From Flavobacterium sp. (GTDB lineage Bacteria > Bacteroidota > Bacteroidia > Flavobacteriales > Flavobacteriaceae), in contig NZ_JAIXRZ010000016.1 in the NCBI RefSeq assembly GCF_027484945.1, positions 20,972 through 84,971 of the forward strand: DNA of 64,000 bases, written 5' to 3'. Below, one piece after another: positions 18,401-27,490 of the stretch (its first letter is position 1; the number at the start of each line of letters is the position of its first letter). The notes under the pieces are model-generated. The model did no database searches, was not told the DNA's origin, and worked only from the letters and a program-made list of their open reading frames with translations. The translations under genes and the position numbers were made by a program.

Positions 18401-19626
18401 GATTTTTGTTGTACTAATTGATTTTTATAAGCAAACAAAAATCCGATGAGCAATGATTTAGAATCTAATAAATTGTAAACCCCCATGAAGACCCAATTGG
18501 ATAAAACTAAAAACACCCCGGTTCCAATAAAAAGTAATTTTAAGGTATACAGCTCCTTTGTGTTAGAACGCGGATTATAGAGAAAGAAAAAAATAGTGAT
18601 AAAATAAATACACAAACCAAAAATACCTGTTTTCAACAATACCGTCATAAAACCGTTGTGTAATATTGAAATTTGTCGAAGTTCCATATCACCTAAATAC
18701 ACTTTCTGCTTCAAGTCAACTTGAGAGCCAATGCCCTCTCCAAACCACCAAGTTTCATTATGACTTAACTGTTGAGCCGTGCGAATATTTTCATACGATC
18801 GGTAATTATCATTAAAATCTTTCCAATCATCACGGTTAATTTTGGTACTAAAAGCTTCACCAGGAGCCATCTTGATTTTGTATAAAAACTCATCCAAACC
18901 GTCTCCATTGCGCTGTGGATTATAATAATACACCGCTGTATATCCCACGATAATGGATACAAACAGCGTTGTGATAATTTTCAAGGAACGTTTGTTTAAA
19001 ATTAAATACCCTTTCATTCCTATGAATAAAATGGCAAATTGAAGAAAATTTGTTCGTGCTAAATAAAAGAAACTAGAAACGCCTAGTAAAAGTAAAAAGT
19101 TTCGCCGTTGTTTTGGAGTTAAACCAAGATCAAACTGCTTATTAAAAAGTAAAAACAATAAAGCATATACTTCGTAATCATTAAAATATCCGCCATATTC
19201 ACGAATCTCTCGAACATTTGCCGCTCCATGAAAAACAAATCCATAAGCCACCATAACCAAGTGAATACAGGCCATTGCAACACCTGAATTTACCAAAAAT
19301 CGGAACGGTTTTTCAATCCCTTTTTGAAATAATTGATACCCTATTAGCAAACCTAAAACGGGTTTCATCATATAGGTAATGTCACGAACGGTATAGTAAA
19401 GTGAATAATCAAAAAAACGGCCAACAACAAACCCTAAGAGCAAAAGAAAGACAAATATTCCCCAATAGGATATAAACTCTTTGGAATAACTTTTACGAAG
19501 AGAAATAATTGCTACGACTAGCCAAATTAAAAAGGAAATTTCGTAATTGTTGAAATACGGAACAATCACGCAAAGGGAAAACAATAGTTGATGTAATGAA
19601 CTAATTTTATTCTTTGGCGTCATCAT
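18397..19626 (-). CDS. O-antigen polymerase/ligase-like membrane protein (second copy type)
   Basis: The 409-residue protein has about ten membrane helices and a hydrophilic loop around residues 230-300 ending in ETWWFGEGIGSQ and LHNGFMTVLLKTGIFG. That resembles the periplasmic loop and following helix of Wzy/WaaL proteins. It shares little visible sequence with the protein at 14822-16135, so it is not a recent duplicate. It probably polymerises or ligates polysaccharide units in the periplasm. The start (two adjacent ATGs, 19626 and 19623) overlaps the acyltransferase by about 20 bases. Confidence 0.72.
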   Translation of the reverse strand: MMTPKNKISSLHQLLFSLCVIVPYFNNYEISFLIWLVVAIISLRKSYSKEFISYWGIFVFLLLLGFVVGRFFDYSLYYTVRDITYMMKPVLGLLIGYQLFQKGIEKPFRFLVNSGVAMACIHLVMVAYGFVFHGAANVREIREYGGYFNDYEVYALLFLLFNKQFDLGLTPKQRRNFLLLLGVSSFFYLARTNFLQFAILFIGMKGYLILNKRSLKIITTLFVSIIVGYTAVYYYNPQRNGDGLDEFLYKIKMAPGEAFSTKINRDDWKDFNDNYRSYENIRTAQQLSHNETWWFGEGIGSQVDLKQKVYLGDMELRQISILHNGFMTVLLKTGIFGLCIYFITIFFFLYNPRSNTKELYTLKLLFIGTGVFLVLSNWVFMGVYNLLDSKSLLIGFLFAYKNQLVQQKS

Positions 19627-20299
19627 AAACCCTTTTGATTACTTTGGCTGGCACGCCCCCAATAACACAATTGTCTGGATATACGCCATTTACAACAGCT
19701 CCAGCAGCAATAACGCAATTAGAGCCAACTTGGCAACCGTCTAAAAAAGTGACTTTTGCACCCACCCATACATTATTACCGATTTTTATACCTTTTGAAG
19801 TTACTCCTTGTAATCGAATGGGTACATTCGGATCGGAAAAATTATGATTCTCCGAATGAAAGCTAACATAAGAACCCATGATTACATGATCCCCGATTTC
19901 GATACCTCCTGCGGCACCAAATTCAGTAAACATTCCAACAGCAGAATGATTTCCCATTTTTAATCCTACACCAAATTTGGAAAAATGACTCGTCGAACTC
20001 AAAGTTGAATACGCCCCTATTTTTACACAATCTCCTAAAACAATGGGGTGGCTTGAATAACCATCTAAAATACAGTGATGATCAATGGTTACACTTTGTC
20101 CAAATTGAATATTCCCAACATTAAGAAACGACGTATGGTTACCTACAAAAACTTTTCGCCTGGTTTTAAGCAAACCGCGAACCAACATAATAAAGCGTTT
20201 GTAGAGGGTACAATAAAACAACCCAGAAGGTATTCGAGGGTCAATTTGATAGTCTTTACCGGATTTATTCAATAATTTTTGAAAAATTGTTTTAATCAT
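19607..20299 (-). CDS. Left-handed beta-helix (hexapeptide repeat) acyltransferase
   Basis: The 230-residue protein is built from hexapeptide repeats from about residue 55 to the end, such as IVLGDCVKIGAYSTL, IEIGDHVIMGSYV and IKIGNNVWVGAKVTF, finishing in GGVPAKVIKR. These are O- or N-acetyltransferases of the LbH superfamily using acetyl-CoA. The likely catalytic histidine is in the SENHNF segment. In this locus it most likely decorates the polysaccharide or its sugar-nucleotide. A TACCTTTG box at 20337-20330 precedes it, so it probably starts the operon that continues to the DUF1972 gene. Confidence 0.87.
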   Translation of the reverse strand: MIKTIFQKLLNKSGKDYQIDPRIPSGLFYCTLYKRFIMLVRGLLKTRRKVFVGNHTSFLNVGNIQFGQSVTIDHHCILDGYSSHPIVLGDCVKIGAYSTLSSTSHFSKFGVGLKMGNHSAVGMFTEFGAAGGIEIGDHVIMGSYVSFHSENHNFSDPNVPIRLQGVTSKGIKIGNNVWVGAKVTFLDGCQVGSNCVIAAGAVVNGVYPDNCVIGGVPAKVIKRVYDDAKE

Positions 20300-20329
20300 T
20301 ACTGATGGGAAAGCCTGGTTAGTTCATTT

Positions 20330-20337
20330 CAAAGGTA
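20330..20337 (-). promoter_or_regulatory. TAnnTTTG -7 box before the acyltransferase
   Basis: TACCTTTG on the minus strand is 30 bases before the ATG at 20299. It suggests an internal promoter in the polysaccharide locus. Confidence 0.55.
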
Positions 20338-20360
20338 CACTTTTTAAGCAAATTACGGAT

Positions 20361-21590
20361 TTATTTCATCTGAAGTCGATCTTTTAAATACCAAGAAAAA
20401 AGTATTATGGTCATCATTTCGGTTGCGATTAAGACCCAAAAAACACCGCGAATTTGGAAAAATGGGATACTAATAGCGATAAGAAGCGTGCTAAAAACCA
20501 CTAAAATCATCGTAGTACGGGTATAAACACGCTGCATACCATACCCCAACAACAATTGTTTTAAGGGAATAGAAAGCGCCATAAGTAACGGAACCCAAAT
20601 ACCCCACTGTAATAAGTCGGCGGTTTTGTAAATAGATGATTTTGTAAAAAAAGAAACCACCCATTCAGAAAATAAATACAAGAAAGCCATTGAACCCGCA
20701 ATAAAGCAGAAATTCATGCCGTTAAAACTTTTCCAATAACGCATAGCTTCTCGAGTATTTGTTTCAATTAGGTAACAGACCCTTGGATAGACAAAATTGA
20801 AAAAAAGTAAAATGTAAGTTTTAAAAATAACTATGATTTGCTCAACAATTCGGAACTGTCCTGCCAAGAAACTCGATCCGAAATACCCTAATAATACAAT
20901 CGGAGAATACATTTGCAAAGACACAAAAATCTGTGAGGTAAATAATGAAAAATTATTCTTCAAAAGGGTTTTAATATTGTTTTTTTGAAAATCTTCCCAA
21001 GAGAAATGATACTTTTTAAAACAATAAATTAGAATTATTCCATAAGCCATTATATTGGCTATTCCCCAAAATAAATTGACATAAATATAATCCGAAGGCG
21101 ATTGAATACATCCAAAAATTAATAGTAAGTATACTAATTTGGAACCAATAGTCATTAGAGTAATTCGGGTAAAGTCTTCTAAACCCTGTAACAACCACGT
21201 TGGATTTAACAATTGACCTAAAAGAATCGGTATTCCTAAAAAAAATAGTGCGCGCTCCTGATTAAAAAAAGGAAATAGCACAACAACACCCATAAAAATA
21301 AGCGTTGTCAAAACAAAAAGAACTGCTTTAGTTCCTAATGTCGTGGCAAAAATGGCATTTCGTTTTTCGGGATGATCGCGATGAACTGCCATTTCTTTAA
21401 CGGCAGAAATGTCTGTTCCATAGTCAATAAATACCATCAAGAAAAAAGCAATCGCCATTCCAATGCTAATTTTGCCATAATTGGCTACACCACATTGAAG
21501 CACCAAATAAGGCACAACCAGAAGAGGTGTGACCAAATTGAATAATTGGCCAATACCATAGATCGAAAGTTGTCGGAGTTGTTTTTTCAA
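20361..21590 (-). CDS. Oligosaccharide flippase (Wzx-like, MATE/MOP superfamily)
   Basis: The 409-residue protein is an integral membrane protein with about twelve helices. Its N-terminus (YGIGQLFNLVTPLLVVPYL) and the following VANYGKISIGMA segment are typical of polysaccharide biosynthesis flippases. Wzx proteins move undecaprenyl-linked repeat units across the cytoplasmic membrane, and here it sits between the assembly genes and the sugar-nucleotide genes. A hairpin terminator lies just upstream (21601-21629), so it may be expressed separately from the lipoprotein gene before it. Confidence 0.85.
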   Translation of the reverse strand: MKKQLRQLSIYGIGQLFNLVTPLLVVPYLVLQCGVANYGKISIGMAIAFFLMVFIDYGTDISAVKEMAVHRDHPEKRNAIFATTLGTKAVLFVLTTLIFMGVVVLFPFFNQERALFFLGIPILLGQLLNPTWLLQGLEDFTRITLMTIGSKLVYLLLIFGCIQSPSDYIYVNLFWGIANIMAYGIILIYCFKKYHFSWEDFQKNNIKTLLKNNFSLFTSQIFVSLQMYSPIVLLGYFGSSFLAGQFRIVEQIIVIFKTYILLFFNFVYPRVCYLIETNTREAMRYWKSFNGMNFCFIAGSMAFLYLFSEWVVSFFTKSSIYKTADLLQWGIWVPLLMALSIPLKQLLLGYGMQRVYTRTTMILVVFSTLLIAISIPFFQIRGVFWVLIATEMMTIILFSWYLKDRLQMK

Positions 21591-21600
21591 AATCGAAGGA

Positions 21601-21629
21601 TAAAAAAACCATAAGATAAAGCTTATGGT
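21601..21629 (-). terminator. Intrinsic terminator after the 21645-22202 lipoprotein gene
   Basis: An 8-bp perfect stem (ACCATAAG with CTTATGGT) has a 6-base loop. On the minus strand it is followed by a run of seven T. It lies between the lipoprotein stop and the flippase start. Confidence 0.75.
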
Positions 21630-21644
21630 TTTATTCGGAATTTT

Positions 21645-22202
21645 TTATTTTTTTCCTATAGTAATTTCTTTAATTTTTTTATTCAATTCATCCGTAGGAT
21701 AGAAATATGGTGTCTTATATTCAGCACCTTTTTTTACAATTTTCAAAGCGCCTATTTTTGAATCAATGCTTGCAGAAAATTCATTCTCATTATTGATAAA
21801 ATACTTGAAAAATTCGGTTCCTGCAATCGTAATTTCTCTATTTTCATAACCGATTTTTATTCCAAATACTTTTACAGTATCTTGTGCTTTATTCATACCG
21901 AAATCAAATCGGATATTGGTTGGGAATCGATCTTCGCGTAATTTAAATGAAATTGTTTCTTTCGTGTTCTCCCCTTTTGTGCCGGCCCATGTAGCATTTT
22001 CTGCCGTAAAATTTATGGAATTATCTTCGGTGTAATACAATGCAAAATCATCTTTTTGAGTGGCCTGAACATCTACATCAGCATAAAAATAGTTTTTTAT
22101 TTCTTTTTGTTCTTTTTGGGGATCCACTTGATCATCTTGGTTTTCATTTTTACAAGAATAAAATAATGCAGCGCAAGCGAATAGTAAAAATAACGTTCTC
22201 AT
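21645..22202 (-). CDS. Hypothetical lipoprotein in the polysaccharide locus
   Basis: The 185-residue protein has a signal sequence with lipobox LFYSC (Cys17), so it should be a lipoprotein exported to the periplasm or outer membrane. A charged, acidic linker follows, then a domain rich in beta-strands (residues about 40-150) with no motif I recognise. It is flanked by the flippase and rfbD and has its own terminator, so it may be a single-gene transcript. No function is proposed; other small lipoproteins of this kind are lineage-specific. Confidence 0.7.
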   Translation of the reverse strand: MRTLFLLFACAALFYSCKNENQDDQVDPQKEQKEIKNYFYADVDVQATQKDDFALYYTEDNSINFTAENATWAGTKGENTKETISFKLREDRFPTNIRFDFGMNKAQDTVKVFGIKIGYENREITIAGTEFFKYFINNENEFSASIDSKIGALKIVKKGAEYKTPYFYPTDELNKKIKEITIGKK

Positions 22203-22515
22203 TAGAATTAAAATTTGGGTAAAATTATATCTTTTTTCGAATTATTAATTTTTTTAATCTATTGAATTGTGATAGAACCATTTGTTTTAAAAATAAATAT
22301 AAAGGCTTTTAAACTCCTTTACTAAATAAACTCAATGAGTGCCAAAATTTTTCTCTTGTAGGTAACTAAAAATCCTATTATAAGTTTTCGGAATGTGCAA
22401 CTAAAACTTGAACAGTCATTATATACGGGAGTTAAGAGCAACACTAGAGGGTTTACCCATACTTTCAAGAAATAAATTGCTATTTATTCATTTTGATTGC
22501 CGATTGCTTCAATTT
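22203..22515. other. Intergenic stretch of 313 bases, no gene seen
   Basis: It lies between the lipoprotein start and the rfbD stop. It is AT-rich with several stop codons in all frames and no RNA gene or strong hairpin that I can find. It may hold a promoter for the lipoprotein, but no clean TAnnTTTG box was located. Confidence 0.5.
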
Positions 22516-23370
22516 CTATGTGAGCAACGCGCGTAAACTATCCTGCCATTCGGGGATGGTTAGCTTCATCACCTTTTTAATTTTCGATTTATCTAAAACA
22601 CTATAGGCTGGACGTTTTGCAGGGGTTGGAAATTGGGTCGTTGGAATGGAATGTACCGGTATATTGACACCTTTTAATTTAAAAATAGCTACGGCAAAAT
22701 CATACCAACTACATTGTCCTTCATTGCTGTAATGATAGATTCCATAGGAAGGATTTTCGGTGGTAGCGTCATAAAGCATGCACGACACAATTGCTTTGGC
22801 TAAATCAACTGCATTGGTTGGGGTTCCTATTTGATCACTAACAATAGATAATTCACTTCGTTCAGCTGCTAAACGCAACATGGTTTTCATAAAATTTGCT
22901 CCAAATTGAGAATACACCCAAGCAGTACGAAGGATATAAAAGTTGTTGCAAAATTGCTTTACCGCTTGTTCACCCTGCCATTTTGTTGTTCCATAAACGC
23001 CTAGAGGATGTGTTGAATCATCTTCTTGATACGGGCTTTTTTTTGTGCCATCAAACACAAAATCGGTCGAAATGTGAATTAAAACGGTTCCCTGCTTGGC
23101 ACAGGTTTTTGCAAGGTTTTCGGGACCCAAACCATTCACTAAAAAAGCTTTATCCGGTTCTGATTCCGATTTATCAACGGCCGTATAAGCTGCTGTATTG
23201 ATACAATAATCCGGTTGGTAATGTTGAAATGCCTTTTGAACGGACTCGATTTGGGTTATGTCCAACGTTGATGAATCATAAAACACCCATTGCAATTGGG
23301 GATAATTTACGGCAATATATTGCAAGGATTGGCCGAGTTGACCGTTAGAACCGGTGACTAAAACTACCAT
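22516..23370 (-). CDS. rfbD: dTDP-4-dehydrorhamnose reductase
   Basis: The 284-residue SDR-like enzyme reduces dTDP-4-keto-L-rhamnose to dTDP-L-rhamnose with NADPH. VLVTGSNGQLGQSLQ at residues 3-17 is the nucleotide loop, INTAAYTAVDKSE near 57 is diagnostic of RmlD, and YGTTKWQGE supplies the YxxxK pair. It overlaps rfbC by 7 bases, in the order rfbA-rfbC-rfbD on the minus strand. The 4,6-dehydratase RfbB that makes its precursor is not in this window. Confidence 0.92.
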   Translation of the reverse strand: MVVLVTGSNGQLGQSLQYIAVNYPQLQWVFYDSSTLDITQIESVQKAFQHYQPDYCINTAAYTAVDKSESEPDKAFLVNGLGPENLAKTCAKQGTVLIHISTDFVFDGTKKSPYQEDDSTHPLGVYGTTKWQGEQAVKQFCNNFYILRTAWVYSQFGANFMKTMLRLAAERSELSIVSDQIGTPTNAVDLAKAIVSCMLYDATTENPSYGIYHYSNEGQCSWYDFAVAIFKLKGVNIPVHSIPTTQFPTPAKRPAYSVLDKSKIKKVMKLTIPEWQDSLRALLT

Positions 23371-23915
23371 ACTTGCCGTGCGTTTTTCAATAAAGGGAGG
23401 TGTTGGTCTTTTTCAGAAATCAATAACGAATCGAGAGGAAACTCCCAATTAATCCCTATTTCAGAGTCATTAAACGCAATTCCGCCTTCACTTTCTTTGT
23501 TGTAAAAATTATCACATTTGTAAAAAAACGTGGCTGTTTCACTCAAGACCAAAAACCCGTGTGCAAATCCACGAGGGACAAACAATTGGCGTTGATTCTC
23601 TGCAGTCAAATGTACCGCAACATGTTTGCCATAGGTGGTTGATTCAGGTCGAATGTCTACCGCAACATCCAAAACTTCTCCTTGAATGACGCGCACTAAT
23701 TTCGCTTGAGCATGTTCACCACATTGATAATGCAGTCCGCGCAATACTCCTTGAGAAGAAAAAGATTGATTATCTTGAACAAAATGCACCGCTTGACCCG
23801 TAATTATTTCAAAGGTTTTTTCGTTGAAACTTTCCATAAAATAACCGCGTTCATCACGAATTACTTTTGGTTCTAAAAGTACACAACCTGATAATCCAGT
23901 TTCAATAATTTGCAT
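23364..23915 (-). CDS. rfbC: dTDP-4-dehydrorhamnose 3,5-epimerase
   Basis: A cupin epimerase of 183 residues, the normal length. GVLRGLHYQ near residue 55, with the catalytic histidine, and VPRGFAHGFLVLSE near residue 110 are the signature segments. It epimerises C3 and C5 of dTDP-4-keto-6-deoxyglucose. It is separated from rfbA by one base and overlaps rfbD, so all three form one operon. Confidence 0.94.
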   Translation of the reverse strand: MQIIETGLSGCVLLEPKVIRDERGYFMESFNEKTFEIITGQAVHFVQDNQSFSSQGVLRGLHYQCGEHAQAKLVRVIQGEVLDVAVDIRPESTTYGKHVAVHLTAENQRQLFVPRGFAHGFLVLSETATFFYKCDNFYNKESEGGIAFNDSEIGINWEFPLDSLLISEKDQHLPLLKNARQVW

Positions 23916-23916
23916 G

Positions 23917-24780
23917 CTATTTGGATAATATCGAAATTAAATGGGTTCCATAGCCACTTTTAAGTAACGGTTGAGCAATTTCATTCAACTGAGCGGCAGA
24001 GATAAAGCCCATTTTGTATGCAGCTTCTTCAATTGCCCCAATTTTCAGTCCTTGCCGATCTTCAATCACTTGTACAAATTGCCCTGCTTGCATTAATGAT
24101 GGGAATGTTCCCGTATCTAACCAAGCTGTTCCGCGGTCAAGGATGCTAACCTTCAATTTTCCGCGTTTTAAATATTCTTTGTTTACGTCGGTAATTTCCA
24201 ATTCACCTCTGGGGCTGGGCTGAATATTTGCTGCAATTTCTATTACCGAATTATCATAAAAATAAATCCCAGGTACCGCATAATTGGACTTTGGTACAGT
24301 AGGTTTTTCTTCAATCGAAAGTACATTGCCCTCTTGGTCAAAATCAACTACTCCATAGCGTTCTGGATCATGCACATGATAGGCATAAATAATTCCCCCG
24401 TCAGGATCATTATTTGCTTGTAATAATTCGGCTAAACCCGTTCCGTAAAAAATATTATCACCCAAAATCAAGGCGACCTTGTCATCTCCTACAAAATCAC
24501 GACCAATAATAAATGCTTCTGCTAAACCGTTTGGGTGTTCCTGTACTGCATATTCAAAACGACAACCTAAACGTTTACCATCACCCAGTAATTGTTGAAA
24601 TAGGGGTAAGTCGTGTGGCGTTGAAATGATTAATATCTCCCGAATTCCTGCCCACATTAAAGTAGAAAGTGGGTAATAAATCATGGGTTTGTCATAAATA
24701 GGCATCAACTGTTTAGAAACAGCCAATGTTAAAGGGTGCAATCGGGTTCCTGAACCTCCCGCTAAAATAATGCCTTTCAT
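23917..24780 (-). CDS. rfbA: Glucose-1-phosphate thymidylyltransferase
   Basis: The 287-residue nucleotidyltransferase makes dTDP-glucose from glucose 1-phosphate and dTTP. It starts [18 protein letters not shown], the pyrophosphorylase loop. [29 protein letters not shown] and [11 protein letters not shown] are intact. The start is one base after the stop of the upstream Wzz-like gene, so the Wzz-like gene, rfbA, rfbC and rfbD are probably one transcript. Confidence 0.94.
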   Translation of the reverse strand: MKGIILAGGSGTRLHPLTLAVSKQLMPIYDKPMIYYPLSTLMWAGIREILIISTPHDLPLFQQLLGDGKRLGCRFEYAVQEHPNGLAEAFIIGRDFVGDDKVALILGDNIFYGTGLAELLQANNDPDGGIIYAYHVHDPERYGVVDFDQEGNVLSIEEKPTVPKSNYAVPGIYFYDNSVIEIAANIQPSPRGELEITDVNKEYLKRGKLKVSILDRGTAWLDTGTFPSLMQAGQFVQVIEDRQGLKIGAIEEAAYKMGFISAAQLNEIAQPLLKSGYGTHLISILSK

Positions 24781-24781
24781 T

Positions 24782-25756
24782 TTAAATTGTTGCTTTTCGT
24801 TGTTTGTAAAACTTTATCATAAATGAACCAAAACCAAAAAGGAAAAAGAATAATAATGGTAATGCAAATTTCATTTTCCCGTTTACACCATCCTTGTTTT
24901 TAATATTAGAAACCACAGAATTGTCTTTAACAATTTTATCTAAATTTACCAAGTCCAAACGCAAACTACCTTGCTCTCGAATAAGTGTTTCTTTGGTTTT
25001 AATAACATCATTCATTTGCGTGTTTTCGTTATAGTAGACCAATTTATCACTTTTCTGAGAACCATTAATCGAACTGGATACACCATTTAAAAAACTATTG
25101 ATTTGACGAATTAAGGAATCATTTTCTGTCATTTTTACGTCAATGTTGTGCAAATATTCCTTTTGCATCTTTCTAAAATAATCGGAATCATTTAAAAACG
25201 TTAAAATCGGATCTATGGTTGCCGCACGATCGGTTACTCCTTTTGTGGTAAACGTAATTTGGTGAAAAGGATAATTTTTACTCGTCATATTTTCCTTAAC
25301 GATTTTTTTTAAATCACCGTCTTCGGCAAATAAGCGCAATAATTCAAAATTTTGGGTGTTATTTTCAATGAATTTATAAACATCGGTAATCGGTAAAATT
25401 TCAATTTCTGTCAATGTTTTTGGTTTTTTAACGCCAACGACATTTTTTAAAAACAAGGTGTCTCCTTCATTTATTCTCGAATTAAGTAATTCAATTTTTG
25501 AATACAAATAATCGGTAGAGGCATAGTTTGGACACACGATGATTTTATGATCATACATTTTAATTTTTGAATCCATATAATATCCTAATCCTCCTCCTAG
25601 AATACCTAATATCGAGAACACAATGATATTTCGACGAATAAAAAATAAAGCTCGGAAAACAGAAAGAACAATGCGTTCAAAGAAAGAGCCTATTTTCTTT
25701 GAAATTTGACTCAAATCAATTTCGTTTCCGTCTACGGGTTGTGGTGTTGTACTCAT
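24782..25756 (-). CDS. Wzz-like chain-length determinant protein (no kinase domain)
   Basis: The 324-residue protein has two membrane helices, about residues 41-60 ([20 protein letters not shown]) and 298-315, bracketing a 230-residue periplasmic domain with coiled-coil character. That is the topology of Wzz/polysaccharide co-polymerases, which set chain length of Wzy products. The sequence in between has no motif I can name. Position next to rfbA and downstream of the DUF6909-like gene supports the role. There is no C-terminal tyrosine-kinase domain, so it would be a PCP-1-like or lineage-specific type. Confidence 0.68.
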   Translation of the reverse strand: MSTTPQPVDGNEIDLSQISKKIGSFFERIVLSVFRALFFIRRNIIVFSILGILGGGLGYYMDSKIKMYDHKIIVCPNYASTDYLYSKIELLNSRINEGDTLFLKNVVGVKKPKTLTEIEILPITDVYKFIENNTQNFELLRLFAEDGDLKKIVKENMTSKNYPFHQITFTTKGVTDRAATIDPILTFLNDSDYFRKMQKEYLHNIDVKMTENDSLIRQINSFLNGVSSSINGSQKSDKLVYYNENTQMNDVIKTKETLIREQGSLRLDLVNLDKIVKDNSVVSNIKNKDGVNGKMKFALPLLFFFLFGFGSFMIKFYKQRKATI

Positions 25757-25760
25757 GCTA

Positions 25761-27449
25761 TTATAGATTAAAGAGTTGTTCTAATATTTTAATGGTAATC
25801 AAATACGTCGGCTTTACCCCTGTGGTTCCCAAACCACCAGAAGCTAAAGTGCTTCCTGTCTCTAAAGGATTATCAGAAGCATAATACGCATAACGAACTT
25901 TTACATTGGGATTGATACTTTTTCGAATTCGAGACGCCGATTGAATCGCTTTTTGATAATATGCGCCCTCCATTTCCAAACCAATTGCACCCCATGTCGA
26001 TTCATGGAAAAATTTTAATAAATCTTTATTTTGCAATGAAGTGCCCAATACGGTAATCATTGAACCAGAATATACCGGTATGCCATGTCCTTCAAAAAGT
26101 TCTTTAGTCAATTCATTTTCAAATGGGTAGTTATCTGCTGTACCTTCATTGATATGGGCATTAGGAATCATAATATCTCCTTTTCCGCCCTCAAGAATGC
26201 CGGCTTTACCCATAATTGAAATGGATTCTACATTCAACAAAATCTTATCTTTCTTTGACTTATAGGGTTTTAAAAGTTCGTCTATGGTTTCAAAAGCCTG
26301 TTCGCCAAAAGCATAATCCATAACAATTATTACCGGAAACTCTCCTTGAATTTTTGTATTGGGAAAATTCGATTTTTTCCAGTCAATTTTTTGCGTATCA
26401 AATAACTGTACATCGATATTTGTTCCTGAAGTATCCGGTAAAGCAATCATTCCGTTTTTTAGAGCAAAAGCTTCAACCTTTTTGCGTAATTCTTTATTTT
26501 CAGCTGCGCTTAAATCTTCATATAGTGCATAATCCGATTGGTCTTTGTACTTTGTTCCTAAAGCAGCTTGCGCATAGATAGAGTTCATCACACTATGCAT
26601 ATTAGCGCTTATAATATGAATTGGACGCGAAATTAATCCGTTTTCATCCAAAGTTCGTTTAATCGTGTTAGCCCAAATTTCTCCATGAATATGATGCCCC
26701 AAACGTTCGCGTAAAATAGGGCTGAAAGTAATAGTACGTTTGTTATTGTGCACAATTTCTTCTATTGCCAATTTACCTAACCAATACACTACATGAATCA
26801 ATCGATCGGGTTTTTCGGGTATAGCAAAGGCATCATAAATCGACATCACCTCTGAAAAACTTCGCCCTAAAACATTGGCAGCATGAGAAATTGCTACCTC
26901 TTTTTCATTTTGAGTTAATTTTTTGCCTTGCAAAACCACTTCTTCTATTTTTTCCCAATCGCGGGTCACCTCAACAGCAACATCATCCAGCAAGACGCGA
27001 TCCTTAATTTTATGGGATTCGATAAATATAAATGTTAAGTGGGTTAAAATATCATAGATGTCTGAACGGCCGCGTGTAATTTCCACATTCATTTGTTCAT
27101 CATCAATACGATAACAATTGCGTCGGCGTTTTGGAGGAATTATCGGCGTAAAATGGGATTTTGAATAGCCCTCATCAGAAGTTAGGTTAATATATCGGCA
27201 TTCTTCTATACCTATTGGTAAACGTTCAATAACGTATAACAATCCATTTAGCTCTACTTTTTCATCGGCAATACTGCCATAAATTTCGGGACGAAGCTGC
27301 AATAAAGCTTCTCGTAATGTATCACCAGAAACACCCATTGGTTTATAAAAACCTCGGTTGAAAAGGTGGCGCATGGTAATGTACAGTCGCTCGATAGCCG
27401 CCGAGGACTCTTGCGCTCTTGAGCGCGAAATATTTTTAATTTCAATCAT
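25761..27449 (-). CDS. DUF6909-like protein with nucleoside-phosphorylase-like C-terminal half
   Basis: The 562-residue cytoplasmic protein is likely the DUF6909 family of Bacteroidota (name from memory). The C-terminal 200 residues resemble the purine nucleoside phosphorylase fold, with GIPVYSGSMITVLG, IGLEMEGAYYQKAI (compare the EMEA motif) and YYASDNPLETG (compare the catalytic SD). The N-terminal 300 residues are helical and unassigned. I start at the ATG at 27449, because a TACCTTTG promoter box sits at 27478-27471, across the alternative upstream start. It may act on a nucleoside or nucleotide; this is inference from motifs. Confidence 0.6.
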   Translation of the reverse strand: MIEIKNISRSRAQESSAAIERLYITMRHLFNRGFYKPMGVSGDTLREALLQLRPEIYGSIADEKVELNGLLYVIERLPIGIEECRYINLTSDEGYSKSHFTPIIPPKRRRNCYRIDDEQMNVEITRGRSDIYDILTHLTFIFIESHKIKDRVLLDDVAVEVTRDWEKIEEVVLQGKKLTQNEKEVAISHAANVLGRSFSEVMSIYDAFAIPEKPDRLIHVVYWLGKLAIEEIVHNNKRTITFSPILRERLGHHIHGEIWANTIKRTLDENGLISRPIHIISANMHSVMNSIYAQAALGTKYKDQSDYALYEDLSAAENKELRKKVEAFALKNGMIALPDTSGTNIDVQLFDTQKIDWKKSNFPNTKIQGEFPVIIVMDYAFGEQAFETIDELLKPYKSKKDKILLNVESISIMGKAGILEGGKGDIMIPNAHINEGTADNYPFENELTKELFEGHGIPVYSGSMITVLGTSLQNKDLLKFFHESTWGAIGLEMEGAYYQKAIQSASRIRKSINPNVKVRYAYYASDNPLETGSTLASGGLGTTGVKPTYLITIKILEQLFNL

Positions 27450-27470
27450 TAAATTCTTTTTACTAACCCA

Positions 27471-27478
27471 CAAAGGTA
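27471..27478 (-). promoter_or_regulatory. TAnnTTTG -7 box for the DUF6909-like gene
   Basis: TACCTTTG on the minus strand is 21 bases before the ATG at 27449. It overlaps a possible longer start at 27473, so it decides the start. Confidence 0.6.
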
Positions 27479-27490
27479 GTGATTTTGGTG

